64,000 bases of DNA from Roseiflexus castenholzii DSM 13941 (GCF_000017805.1 NC_009767.1:4133001-4197000); one strand, 5' to 3'. Numbered from the stretch's first letter, positions 1-9,200 are shown. Notes: generated by a model from the sequence alone, not told the origin. Made by a program: numbers and translations.

Positions 1-3000
1 CATCGTGATGCGCCAACCAGAGCGCGCGTCCTCCCAGCGCCGACTCGCCAGCGCGGAAATAGACCCACTCCGGACCGTTGATGTCGGCATGGAACCGTTC
101 GTTGTACGCGAAACTGGGATCGACGGCATTCCCCGACAACCCATCGCCGCGCACCCAGCGGTCGCCCTCATTGAGTGTTCCGCCCGGCGTGCCCTCGTAC
201 AACCACCAGTAGGAGAGCGGCGTCGAACCGGACAGTGGTGTGCGCACAACCGACATCCGCACACTGTTGGGGAAGAACTCCCAGACGGCTTCCCATTGTC
301 TGTTGCTGCTGACCGAGCGCACAACGGTGCGCAGCACCCCCTCCTGTTCAACGGTAGTCGTCGAACGCTGGTTCGTACTGAGTTCATTCCCCTGGAGCGG
401 ACCCGAAGCGCTTGGAATGGGGAAGACGTTGTAGTAGCCTGGATGGAAAACCGGGCCAAGATTTGGAATACCGCGATAGGCGCCTGCCGAGTCAGCCGCC
501 GGATTGTACGAAATCCAGTCCGCATCCGAGCGGTCGAACATGCTGATCAGCGCGCCGCCATTGAGCGAGTAATAGAACATCGCGCTGCGCTGACCGGTCG
601 AGTTGCGCGTCTCAATGACGGTTGCAAGATCGCGCCGGTAGGTCGTCGTCGGTGTGACAACCGCCGTGAGCGGCGTGAAATCCGGCGGCGCAAAACGCCC
701 CTGGGTCTCGAAATAGACGAAGAAGCGGCGGGTGACATTCGCCTCAGTGCGTCCCCGCAAGAGCACGAGCAGTGTTCCGCGCGCATTTGTTATCGGATTG
801 TACGCGCTGACCGGGTCGAACTGATAGACGACCATGGGATCGATGAGATTGCCGTCCGCATCAACCTCGACAACACGGATCGAGTCGCGCAGGATCGCGC
901 CGTTGCCGCCTGCCTGTGAAAGCGCAGCCGTAAAGTTGACATCAAACTCAGCGACGTAATCGACGCGCGGATATGCGCCTGAACGCGCTTCCAGCGGCAC
1001 GCGGTAGCGCCATCCGGTCAGATGCCAGTCGCCTGGCGGCGGCGTACCAGGAGTAAGCACCGTTATGGTCGCTGTGGCAACACTGGTCTGCGCGCCATCA
1101 TTGACGCTCACCGTCAGCGGGAAGCGCCCACCATTGCGATAGCGGTAACTCAACTGGAACGAGCCATCCGGGTTGAGAGCGAGCGATTGCGCACCGCTGC
1201 CGTCACCATAATCAACCGTTGCCGTCAGAGTCGGCGAGTCCGGATCGCGGACGATGCCGGTGCGGGTAAACACATCTCCCGGATTGAGCAGCGCGCCTTC
1301 ACCGAGGAGGATGTTCGGCGGGTCATCGACCGCTTGAATATCGATCGACACCGTTGCTGTTGCGCTGCGCCCATACTGGTCGTCGACACGGAAGACAAAA
1401 CGATCGGCGCCGCTGACATCGCGGTTGGGAAGATACATCAGGTCAGGCGCAAGACCGCGCAGCGTGCCGAGCATCGGCGGCGTCACAATCGTATACTGCA
1501 ACACAGCACGCGCATCGTTGCCGACCGGCAGGGTCACAGCCAGCGGTTGATCTTCCTGGGTTGTGAGCGATGTATCGTTGGCAATCAGCGGCGGCGTTTC
1601 CGGCGGCGAACTGTACTCAACGAACAGCGCCGGACCGGGCCAGAGCACTTCAAGCTCATGATCATTGCGATTCGACCAGATACGCAAAATATTATCGCCT
1701 TGATTGAGAAATTCGCGTGGATTCGTCAGGACGCGCGCATCAAAATTGTAATCGTGGAACACGCCAAAAGAATTATCGGACCAGATCGAGAATGCGTTGA
1801 TGGCAACCGTTGTTCGCGAATCCGAAACCGATGAGCGTCCACTCCAACTGTAGAGAATAAAGCGCGCCCGCGTTGCGTTCGTGAGCGAATCGGGAATGGA
1901 TATGAATGCCGTCTTGCCGATGCGCGGCTGCCGATAGGTGTTGAAACCAAAATTGCGCGGCGGACCGAACACCCGCTGCCCGTAGTAGTCGCTCCAGGTG
2001 TTGTACATGCGCACACTGCGCCCAACACGATTGAATGTCACTGTCACCGCCGGAGTCATATAACTGACGCCGGTATTGTCGGTGATGCGCGCCATCAATT
2101 GGACCGGCTGATCCTGATCGGGGACCCATTCCGTATTCCAGGTAAACGTGTAGACCCCGTTCGTATTGGAGCCGCTCGACGGCGAGGTGCGCGTCCCAAT
2201 CGTGCGTTCCCAGACGCCGTGGCGCAGCGCGTAATGCCATTCGCGCAGCACGCCGTCGCCGTCCCAATCGTAATCGAGATAATTGCCGATCAGGTCCACA
2301 CGCGCAATCGTGCGACCGGACGGCGCTTGCGCGCTCACGCTAATCTGCGGGAACTGGCTGGCGCTCAAGTTCTCGGTAATCACCCCGCCGTCTACCGGCG
2401 AGGTGATCGCACCATCGGGGCGCACAACGCTTGAATTGTAGTAGATGCGCGTCGTCACCTCATAGATCCACATATTGCCCCAGTAGAAATTCGTCCCCGA
2501 CGCGCACTGCGGCAACGACCGCTGCGGACCGATACGATAGCGATAATTCACCGTGACGGTATTTCCCGTGCTGCCGGGAGGTCGCACGCCGCCGGTTCCG
2601 CTCAACGGCAACGGTGCGATGGCATTGGTTGGCGCGCGAAAGTAGCAGGTCGGCAAGGTATCGGGCGGAATACCCTGAATGTCGGGGTAGGGCGTCCAGG
2701 GACCGCCGTTGACATTGAATTCCTGCTGCGTCGATGCGAGGTGCCCGCCCCAGTATTCGAAGATCGCCTCGGCGCGCACGGCGTTGGCAAGATCAACATT
2801 CCGCGCCTGTCGCGTCTGCTCCGAAGGCACGGAACCGCAGCGCGTGCCTGACGCATTACACACCGACGTCTGACGAAACGTCGAATCGTCCTGGAACTGC
2901 CGGAACACATCTCCCGGTTGCGGACCGATTGGAGCGCCGCTCTGGGCAGCAACCGACGGCAGATCAAGGATCAGCGCCTGGAACGGCGCCGACGGCGGTG

Positions 3001-3076
3001 TCAGCGTCGATGCACTGAGCGCGATCAGCATTACAGTGGCAAGAAGGAGTCGATGACCGCGAATCTGATGATTCAT
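1..3076 (-). CDS. Large secreted multidomain protein (PKD/cadherin-like), C-terminus beyond window
   Basis: One uninterrupted frame reads leftward from the ATG at 3074-3076 to the window edge (about 1025 residues seen, no stop). The N-terminus is a signal peptide: a basic start (HQIRGHRLLL), a hydrophobic stretch (TVMLIALSAS), then Ala/Pro-rich sequence. Later come an adhesin-like block with the tandem-repeat signature NDTSLTTQEDQPLAV near residue 490, a PKD-type domain (PGDVFTRTGIVRDPDSPTLT, followed by DYGDGSG) and a region beginning GWRYRVPLEARSG that resembles DUF2341-type carbohydrate-associated domains. Probably an exported or surface protein; substrate unknown. AGGGATG lies about 6 nt before the start and a promoter at 3188-3217. 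The family reading is inference; the open frame and signal peptide are seen directly. Confidence 0.8.
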   Translation of the reverse strand, partial: MNHQIRGHRLLLATVMLIALSASTLTPPSAPFQALILDLPSVAAQSGAPIGPQPGDVFRQFQDDSTFRQTSVCNASGTRCGSVPSEQTRQARNVDLANAVRAEAIFEYWGGHLASTQQEFNVNGGPWTPYPDIQGIPPDTLPTCYFRAPTNAIAPLPLSGTGGVRPPGSTGNTVTVNYRYRIGPQRSLPQCASGTNFYWGNMWIYEVTTRIYYNSSVVRPDGAITSPVDGGVITENLSASQFPQISVSAQAPSGRTIARVDLIGNYLDYDWDGDGVLREWHYALRHGVWERTIGTRTSPSSGSNTNGVYTFTWNTEWVPDQDQPVQLMARITDNTGVSYMTPAVTVTFNRVGRSVRMYNTWSDYYGQRVFGPPRNFGFNTYRQPRIGKTAFISIPDSLTNATRARFILYSWSGRSSVSDSRTTVAINAFSIWSDNSFGVFHDYNFDARVLTNPREFLNQGDNILRIWSNRNDHELEVLWPGPALFVEYSSPPETPPLIANDTSLTTQEDQPLAVTLPVGNDARAVLQYTIVTPPMLGTLRGLAPDLMYLPNRDVSGADRFVFRVDDQYGRSATATVSIDIQAVDDPPNILLGEGALLNPGDVFTRTGIVRDPDSPTLTATVDYGDGSGAQSLALNPDGSFQLSYRYRNGGRFPLTVSVNDGAQTSVATATITVLTPGTPPPGDWHLTGWRYRVPLEARSGAYPRVDYVAEFDVNFTAALSQAGGNGAILRDSIRVVEVDADGNLIDPMVVYQFDPVSAYNPITNARGTLLVLLRGRTEANVTRRFFVYFETQGRFAPPDFTPLTAVVTPTTTYRRDLATVIETRNSTGQRSAMFYYSLNGGALISMFDRSDADWISYNPAADSAGAYRGIPNLGPVFHPGYYNVFPIPSASGPLQGNELSTNQRSTTTVEQEGVLRTVVRSVSSNRQWEAVWEFFPNSVRMSVVRTPLSGSTPLSYWWLYEGTPGGTLNEGDRWVRGDGLSGNAVDPSFAYNERFHADINGPEWVYFRAGESALGGRALWLAHHD

Positions 3077-3187
3077 GACACATCCCTACGCTTACGAGAA
3101 ACTTTTGGCAACAACGAATCAGCCATCCGCCGTATGCACGTATGGCGTATGTCAAAGCAATCGTTTGATACCCCATCGTCTGCGCAA

Positions 3188-3217
3188 ACTATAGAAGGTG
3201 GCGCTATCATTTGTCAA
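3188..3217 (-). promoter_or_regulatory. Sigma-70-like promoter of the secreted-protein gene
   Basis: On the minus strand TTGACA (3217-3212) and TATAGT (3193-3188) are separated by 18 nt, matching the vegetative consensus closely. Transcription would begin near 3181, giving a leader of about 105 nt before the ATG at 3076. Confidence 0.7.
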
Positions 3218-3330
3218 TGATAATGAAAATACTGTAAATTCTTCGCCAATACACCGTTCGAGATAAAAAATAGTTCAAAGATGCACGATTTCAGGATATG
3301 CCGCAATGAACGGCATGTCACAACACGTTG

Positions 3331-3503
3331 GCGGGCGCGGCGTCGAGCGGGGACCGCCCGCGCGCCCAGGAACGCCTACGTTGAGGAAACGAAGCACCGC
3401 CTGGATTGGGGCGCGCCGGCGCCCGCAGTGCGTTCAACCCGACGGGAAACCGTCGGGCGGGCAGGACCGAACACGGTATGCCTGCACCCACGCGGGAAGG
3501 TGC
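3331..3503 (+). other. Hairpin-dense intergenic segment, candidate structured RNA
   Basis: This GC-rich stretch between two divergent genes folds, by eye, into consecutive helices: 3331-3337 with 3355-3361; 3370-3375 with 3430-3435, enclosing 3379-3382/3388-3391 and 3409-3414/3419-3424; 3438-3445 with 3450-3457 closed by a GAAA tetraloop; and 3461-3469 with 3474-3485. The GAAA loop exists only when the plus strand is the RNA. No U-tract follows, and the HerA-gene promoter begins 3 nt later. It matches no RNA family I recognise. Alternatives are a cis-acting DNA structure or a dispersed repeat. Confidence 0.4.
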
Positions 3504-3505
3504 CA

Positions 3506-3533
3506 TTGACATCACGACAGAAAATGATATATT
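3506..3533 (+). promoter_or_regulatory. Promoter of the HerA-like gene
   Basis: TTGACA at 3506-3511 and TATATT at 3528-3533 with a 16-nt spacer. The start codon at 3573 lies about 33 nt after the predicted transcription start, behind an AGGAGG ribosome-binding site. Confidence 0.65.
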
Positions 3534-3572
3534 TGTTCGAGATGGACGATTCACCAGGCGCAAGGAGGGTGC

Positions 3573-5189
3573 ATGTCGGTGTTGAATCGAAAACGGATCG
3601 GCGTTATCACCGGCGGCTCGCTGATCGAGGGGCTGCATGCCCGCCTCGACAGCAGCGTGAGCGTCGAAGATGTGCGCGTCGGTCAGTTCGTCGTTATTCA
3701 GGGAGAGAAGCACAACTTCTTCTCGATGGTCACCGATATTGCGCTCGAAGCGACCAACCGCACCATTCTTACCCGCCCGCCAGATGGCGACCGTTTCTTC
3801 CACGAGGTGCTGGCGGGCACGGCAACCTACGGCGTGGTGCAACTCAAACCGATGCTCATGTTGCCCCACGATCTGAATCAGGAGTTGCGCCCGGTCAAAA
3901 CCGTGCCGTATCACTTTGCCCCAGCACTCGAAGCGGACGCGCAGGATTTCACCCGTGTCTTTGGCGCAGACGACGCAACGCACTTCGAGATTGGACGACC
4001 ACTCGACATGGATGTGCCGGTCTGTGTGGACCTCAACCGCCTCGTGGAGCGCTCAAACGGCATCTTCGGCAAAAGCGGCACCGGCAAGAGTTTTCTTACC
4101 CGTCTGATCCTGTGCGGTATCATCCGTTCCGGAACGGCGTCGAACCTGGTGTTCGACATGCACAGCGAGTACGGCTGGGAAGCCACATCAGAGGATGGCA
4201 AATTTGTGAAAGGATTGCGCCAGTTGTTCGGACCACAGGTGCTGATCTTTTCGCTCGATGCCGAGTCGTCGCGCAAACGTGGCGTGAGTGTGGACGAAAC
4301 CATCACCATCGGTCTTGATCAGATCGAGGCGGACGATATTCTGCTCCTTCAGGACGAACTGAATCTGACCGCCACCGCCGCCGAGTCCGCCTATCTGCTG
4401 GTGGATCGGTACAAACAGGAGTGGCTGAAGACGCTCCTGGGCATGAGCAGTGCCGACATTCACGAATTTGCCGAACAAGCCGGGGCGCACGCCGGCGCGA
4501 TCAGCGCACTCAAACGCAAACTGGATCAGATCCAGCGCCTGGGATTTGTCCGAGAGCAGGCGCCGCTGGATGCCATTGATCGCCTGATTGAGCATCTGGC
4601 ACGCGGGAAGCATGTGGTGCTTGAATTCGGGCAGTACCGCAGCGCGCTGGCGTATATGCTGACAGCGAACATCATCACGCGCCGCATCTATCGGCGCTGG
4701 GTCGAACAGACCGAAACCTTCCTGCGCACCAAGAACACCGCCGACAAACCGCGCCAGTTGGTGATCACGATTGAAGAGGCACACAAATTTCTCAATCCGG
4801 TTGCCGCGCGCCAGACGATTTTCGGCACGATTGCGCGTGAGTTGCGCAAATACAGCGTGACACTGCTCATTGTCGATCAGCGCCCCTCTTCAATCGACCC
4901 AGAGGTGATGAGTCAGATCGGCAGTCGGATCACAGCACTGCTCAACGATGACCGCGACATCGACGCCGTTTTTACCGGCGTGAGCGGTGCCGCCGGTTTG
5001 CGCGCCGTGCTTGCCAGCCTCGACACGCGCCAGCAAGCGATGGTGCTGGGACACGCCGTGCCGATGCCTGCCGTCATTCGAACGCGCCCCTATGATGCTG
5101 CATTCTACAAGGCAATGGGGTTTGTCGAAACGTCCATCGCCGAGCGGCGAAACCGCGCGTATGCGGAGATGGATGAGTTGTTTCCGTGA
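3573..5189 (+). CDS. HerA-family (DUF87) DNA-translocase ATPase
   Basis: A 538-residue hexameric-ATPase-type protein. The first ~100 residues look like a HAS-barrel. Walker A is GKSGTGKS at residues 166-173. Walker B is LVITIEEAH, followed by an arginine-rich stretch (IARELRKYS) and a sensor-like segment (LIVDQRPSSIDPEVMSQIGS), as in HerA/FtsK-type pumps. HerA usually works with the nuclease NurA in end resection, or with other nucleases in defence modules; neither NurA nor SIR2 is adjacent here, so it stands alone and may act in housekeeping repair. The start is set by AGGAGG 6 nt upstream. The stop codon is formed by the first unit of a GAGAAC heptamer repeat, so the extreme C-terminus may be repeat-derived. 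Family assignment is strong; the exact role is inference. Confidence 0.85.
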   Translation: MSVLNRKRIGVITGGSLIEGLHARLDSSVSVEDVRVGQFVVIQGEKHNFFSMVTDIALEATNRTILTRPPDGDRFFHEVLAGTATYGVVQLKPMLMLPHDLNQELRPVKTVPYHFAPALEADAQDFTRVFGADDATHFEIGRPLDMDVPVCVDLNRLVERSNGIFGKSGTGKSFLTRLILCGIIRSGTASNLVFDMHSEYGWEATSEDGKFVKGLRQLFGPQVLIFSLDAESSRKRGVSVDETITIGLDQIEADDILLLQDELNLTATAAESAYLLVDRYKQEWLKTLLGMSSADIHEFAEQAGAHAGAISALKRKLDQIQRLGFVREQAPLDAIDRLIEHLARGKHVVLEFGQYRSALAYMLTANIITRRIYRRWVEQTETFLRTKNTADKPRQLVITIEEAHKFLNPVAARQTIFGTIARELRKYSVTLLIVDQRPSSIDPEVMSQIGSRITALLNDDRDIDAVFTGVSGAAGLRAVLASLDTRQQAMVLGHAVPMPAVIRTRPYDAAFYKAMGFVETSIAERRNRAYAEMDELFP

Positions 5190-5228
5190 GAACTGAGAAC
5201 CGAGAACCGAGAACTGAGAACCAAGAAC
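5187..5228 (+). repeat. GAGAAC heptamer array, 6 units
   Basis: Six consecutive 7-nt units of the form (T/C)GAGAAC, the last degenerate (CAAGAAC). The first unit contains the TGA stop of the upstream HerA-like gene. Similar arrays occur at 16554-16609 and 48767-48801. Confidence 0.85.
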
Positions 5229-5401
5229 CCCTTTCCGGCGGCAACTGGCAACCTTGCCACTCTGAAACATGCACTGTGCAACGACCGCCTGTAACCTTCC
5301 TTCCCCAAGCCTCTTGAGATCGGGCGAGGTTTCCGAAGCGGGCACAACCTCTCCCTTCAGCGACATGCAAGGGCATGACACATATCTCAAAAGACGGATA
5401 C

Positions 5402-5434
5402 GTTCAACATGCAACGTTCAACGGGCAACGTTCA
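5402..5434 (-). repeat. Degenerate GAACGTT repeat at the 3' end of the M61 gene
   Basis: On the minus strand the sequence alternates GAACGTTG, CCCGTTGAACGTTG and CATGTTGAACG. The first units encode the last residues (LNVAR) and the TGA stop of the peptidase gene. Related blocks occur near 9303, 14700 and 41838. Confidence 0.6.
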
Positions 5435-7223
5435 GCCACCCGTCCAGGAGCCGTTGCTGCTCTTCTGTCGGCGATTCGACCGGCGTGATCGTCAGGGTAT
5501 CAGGCGGAGATTCGGTAAGTTGCAGCGGGATGTGGAGCAGGTCGTCGCGGCGAAAGAGGCTGAACAGCACGGTATCGCCAGGTTTACGTTCCGCCAGCCG
5601 CGCTTTGAGGCGCTCTTCGTCGATACGAACGCCATCCAGCGCGATCAGTTCGTCACCGGCATAAATCCCGGCAGACTCGCCGGGTCCACCTGCCAGCACC
5701 ACCGAGACCTTGAGTCGACCATGATCCGTTTTGAGGCGTAACCCATGCCAGGCGGGGAGATGATCGTTCTCTTTTTCGAGCGAATGCCCCCAGACCAGGC
5801 GCAACCCCACGGCATCGAATGCGCGATCATACTCCAATTCATCCGTACTGGCGACGGCGCGCGCCAGCAGTGCGCGGTATGCCCCGCCCTCCTCGCCGGC
5901 GACTGCTTCCACCGCGCGGCAGAACCCGTCATCATCATCGAAGCCAGGGCGCTTGGCAAATGCGCCGCTGTAGAGGTCGTGCACCTGATCGCCGGCATAT
6001 TCAGCATACAGATAGCGCATGACATCATCGAGCGAACGCGCCCCACCGGTGCGCCGCCGGATCTCCAGATCGAGCAGCAGCGCCACCAGGCTGCCTTTCA
6101 GATAGTACGACACACTGCTGTTCGGTCCGTTCTCATCAGGGCGATAGAACTTAATCCAGGCGTCGAAACTGCTCTGTTCCAGCGACTGAAGCGCCCGTCC
6201 CGGCTGGCTCTGCAATAACTTAATGTCGTCGGCGAGCGTTTCGAGATACCGTTCGCGACTGATTAAGCCGGCACGCAGCAGAATCAGATGGTCGTAATAA
6301 CTGGTGATTCCTTCCATCACCCACAACTGGCGGGTGTAGTTTTCGCGCGCGTAGTCGAACGGACCAAGCGGCGCAGGACGAATGCGCTTAACATTCCAGA
6401 CGTGAAAAAACTCATGAGCTGTGAGCGCCAGAAATCGCTCATACGAACGTGCAGGACGAAAGCCCCAGCGATCCACAATGTTCGAGACGCTGTTGCGATG
6501 TTCAAGACCGCCATATTCGCCATCGACCAGATGAACGATGAAGACATAACGCTGATAGGGTAATCCGCCAAACATGGCACGTGTGGTTTCGACAATCGTG
6601 CGAGTATCGGCGAGAATCTGACGCTCATCTTCGTTGCCGCGTCCCCAGAGCGCGATTTCGTGAGGAATGCCATCGACCTCGAAGGTCAGCAGACGGTGCG
6701 TTCCGCATTCGAACGGCGAGTCAACCAGTTCATCATAATCGTTGGCGCGAAATGTCGCCCAACCAGTGCGCTCCCCGGCGCCATCGATCCGCTCCAGCCC
6801 GGTCGTTACACGCCATTCAAGCGGCGTCTGGACATGGACGACGCATGGCTCGTGCAGATGGCCGCAACGGTACATGCAGAGATTGGACGGGTTGAAATAA
6901 CCGTGCGTGCCATCGAGGTGGCTAGTGCGGACGCTCAGATCGAACGCATACACCTGATAGGTGACACGCACGGAACGGGCATTGCTCGCCATAATGCGCC
7001 AGGTGGTCTTATCGATCTTCTGCCAGGGCAACGGTTCGCCGCGATCGTTGGCAGCAGCGAACTGCTGCACATGGCGGGCATAATCGCGGATCAGATACGA
7101 TCCCGGCGTCCAGGCCGGCAGCGCCAGATCAAGCGTGGGACCGTCAACAGAGGGAATATCGAGCGTTACATCGTACAGATGAGTATGGGGACGCAACATC
7201 GAGATGGAATAGACTAACGGCAT
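5418..7223 (-). CDS. M61-family metallopeptidase with PDZ domain
   Basis: A 601-residue glycyl-aminopeptidase-type zinc protease. An N-terminal beta-rich domain (residues ~1-190) precedes the gluzincin core with HEFFH at 270-274 and the downstream glutamate in MEGITSYYDH. A PDZ domain lies near residues 490-580 (VLAGGPGESAGIYAGDELIALDG). No signal peptide is evident, so it probably acts in the cytoplasm. The M61 family cleaves N-terminal Gly/Ala; that substrate is assumed, not seen. The frame opens with MPLVYSISMLRP; no strong ribosome-binding site is visible. The C-terminus LNVAR is supplied by a repeat. It stands alone, downstream of the 7284-9200 gene on the same strand after a 60-nt gap. 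Confidence 0.85.
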   Translation of the reverse strand: MPLVYSISMLRPHTHLYDVTLDIPSVDGPTLDLALPAWTPGSYLIRDYARHVQQFAAANDRGEPLPWQKIDKTTWRIMASNARSVRVTYQVYAFDLSVRTSHLDGTHGYFNPSNLCMYRCGHLHEPCVVHVQTPLEWRVTTGLERIDGAGERTGWATFRANDYDELVDSPFECGTHRLLTFEVDGIPHEIALWGRGNEDERQILADTRTIVETTRAMFGGLPYQRYVFIVHLVDGEYGGLEHRNSVSNIVDRWGFRPARSYERFLALTAHEFFHVWNVKRIRPAPLGPFDYARENYTRQLWVMEGITSYYDHLILLRAGLISRERYLETLADDIKLLQSQPGRALQSLEQSSFDAWIKFYRPDENGPNSSVSYYLKGSLVALLLDLEIRRRTGGARSLDDVMRYLYAEYAGDQVHDLYSGAFAKRPGFDDDDGFCRAVEAVAGEEGGAYRALLARAVASTDELEYDRAFDAVGLRLVWGHSLEKENDHLPAWHGLRLKTDHGRLKVSVVLAGGPGESAGIYAGDELIALDGVRIDEERLKARLAERKPGDTVLFSLFRRDDLLHIPLQLTESPPDTLTITPVESPTEEQQRLLDGWLNVAR

Positions 7224-7283
7224 AGGCGCTGCTTCGCAACTGCACTGTCAGGAACGAACCTGCACGGAAACATTGTCGAGGGG

Positions 7284-9200
7284 TCAAACCGTATAAGGAG
7301 CGAACAGGCGGACGAACAGCCGCCCGAACTGCGGCGAGTCGGTATCGATCTGCTCATAGAGATCGACCACGCGCGCGACCTGATCCCGGCGCCGCCACAT
7401 CTCGCGCGCGAAGCGGTCGTCGATGTTGCGTTCGGTGCGCAAGAAGGCATAGAACTGCTTGAGCGACGTACAGAGTTCACGCGCCCCTCGAGGCGAACTG
7501 TTGGCGACACGCCGCGGATAAAAGAAGAACAGGCACTCATCGAGCGTGGCGTAGTTGCCCTCAGCCAGCGTCTGCGCATAATAACTGGCAAGAAAATCAG
7601 CGTAGATCCACAGGTCGCCGGTGCGACTGGCCGCCGTCGCCTCGCTCTTACCCTGCGCCAGCAGGAAGGCATAGAACCGTTCCATCAACTCGTGACTGAC
7701 AGCCAGCGCCTCGTCGTTTGGGGTCAGTTGCTCGTCAAGGTCCTCGTCCCACTCCTCAACGTTCTCATCCCACTCCTCATCGAGCGTCGACACCTCATCA
7801 TCGTCTGCACCATCTTCGAGTTCTGGCGGTCCACCGTTGAAATCCGATGATGTGGTCCCGGATGCAACATACGGGACCAGCGTTGCAAACAGATGGGGAT
7901 TATCGGGAAGCATGCGATGGAAGCGTGCTGCCAGAATCTGCTGAATTTCTTCGATATTCTCGGTGCTGTGCAGGCGCTCAATCTCCTCAGGGCTGAGTTC
8001 TGCTATCAGTTGGCGCGCCGCTGCAAGCAACTCAGGACGTTCGGCGATGAATTCTCGCAGATCGTCGATAATCGACAGATCATCATTATCGAGGTCGGCA
8101 GCGGCAAACAGTCCATCCTCATCATCCGTCAGGGTCCATGCATCGTGATCATACTCGCCTTTGCGCACCCGTTCGTCGATCTGATCGGAATAATCCTGGA
8201 GCGCATTGATTGGCTCCAATTGCACAACTGTTGTTTCGCCACTGCGCGTATCGAAGACCACGCGCGCTGTCGAAGCGCGTGGCGCAATACCATTCCACAA
8301 CTCCTGCGCCGCAGCCTCGCGGCGGCTCTCCAGAAGTTCACGCTGAAGAGCATCAATTGCCGCCAGCAGTTCGGAATCATGCGTTTCCCACATGCCAGAG
8401 TCCTGATCCTCAAGAATATCCGCCAGAGCGCGATACGTGCGATCACTCAGAAAGATGCCATTGATAAGGCGCAGGCGTGGATCGTTCGCCACCAACTCCT
8501 GCCACGAACGCCCGGCATACGTCGTGCGCCAGGCAGCGCGCGCAAAGACCGGCAATACCACATCAGCGGCGCTGATCGGCAGTGAGCGACTGGTAGCCAC
8601 ACGTGCGGCGATACCCTCGATCAATTCCTGTTCCTGGCGCAGCACATCTGCTGAACGCACAAGCGCGGCGTGATCGGCTTGCAGGCGGAGCGTCAACGGC
8701 GCCACCCGCTCAATCGTCACCAGGATCGTGTCGCCGTCGAACATACCTTCACGGCGCATCCAGTCGCTGATGTCGATGGCTGATTGCGCGAGCGGTCCAA
8801 AGAGATCATCAACCAGTTCAATCGAATCAAATCGGAAGGGAATGAGCGTCCCAGAGGCGTCTTTCAGTGTCAGATCATCGTGATAAGGCGCAACGAAGGG
8901 AAACAGGTGCGTCCGCAACAACAGCCCGGTCGCCAATTCATGCGGACCGGGCGTCACCCGGAAGCGCAGCCCGGTCAGCGCGACACGCAGCGGCATCAAC
9001 GCGCCATCGCCAAGGCGCACCCACCCGACCTCATTCGCCCCAAAACGAAGGCGAGCGCGAATGCTGGCGAAGGGATCACGCGCCTGGCTTGGACGCCGTT
9101 GCAGCACCCGTTCGTAGATCTCGCGCTCAGCGACGACCCTGTCATATTCCTCTGCCAGTTCCAAAAGGATACTGGCGATAGTCGGTTCGCGTTGCGCCAT
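7284..9200 (-). CDS. Acidic protein of unknown function with recombinase SAM-like C-terminal region
   Basis: I do not recognise this 638-residue protein as a named family. Residues ~1-280 form an Arg/Glu-rich domain starting MAQREPTIASILLELAEEYD. The centre is helical. A very acidic linker (DGADDDEVSTLDEEWDENVE and more Glu/Asp) spans roughly 480-520. The last ~120 residues (MERFYAFLLAQGKSEATAAS, then LCTSLKQFYAFLRTE) resemble the core-binding (SAM-like) domain of tyrosine recombinases, but no catalytic Arg-His-Arg-Tyr domain follows. It may have lost recombinase activity and kept a DNA- or protein-binding fold. No signal peptide or membrane segment. Intact frame with no sign of decay. Confidence 0.65.
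   Translation of the reverse strand: MAQREPTIASILLELAEEYDRVVAEREIYERVLQRRPSQARDPFASIRARLRFGANEVGWVRLGDGALMPLRVALTGLRFRVTPGPHELATGLLLRTHLFPFVAPYHDDLTLKDASGTLIPFRFDSIELVDDLFGPLAQSAIDISDWMRREGMFDGDTILVTIERVAPLTLRLQADHAALVRSADVLRQEQELIEGIAARVATSRSLPISAADVVLPVFARAAWRTTYAGRSWQELVANDPRLRLINGIFLSDRTYRALADILEDQDSGMWETHDSELLAAIDALQRELLESRREAAAQELWNGIAPRASTARVVFDTRSGETTVVQLEPINALQDYSDQIDERVRKGEYDHDAWTLTDDEDGLFAAADLDNDDLSIIDDLREFIAERPELLAAARQLIAELSPEEIERLHSTENIEEIQQILAARFHRMLPDNPHLFATLVPYVASGTTSSDFNGGPPELEDGADDDEVSTLDEEWDENVEEWDEDLDEQLTPNDEALAVSHELMERFYAFLLAQGKSEATAASRTGDLWIYADFLASYYAQTLAEGNYATLDECLFFFYPRRVANSSPRGARELCTSLKQFYAFLRTERNIDDRFAREMWRRRDQVARVVDLYEQIDTDSPQFGRLFVRLFAPYTV

Noticed and set aside
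1022..1834. A 270-codon plus-strand frame
   Set aside because: Same codon register antisense to the secreted protein; Arg-rich shadow.
3281..4318. A 345-codon plus-strand frame overlapping the HerA-gene start
   Set aside because: Overlaps the structured intergenic region and a different frame of HerA; Arg-rich, no homology features.
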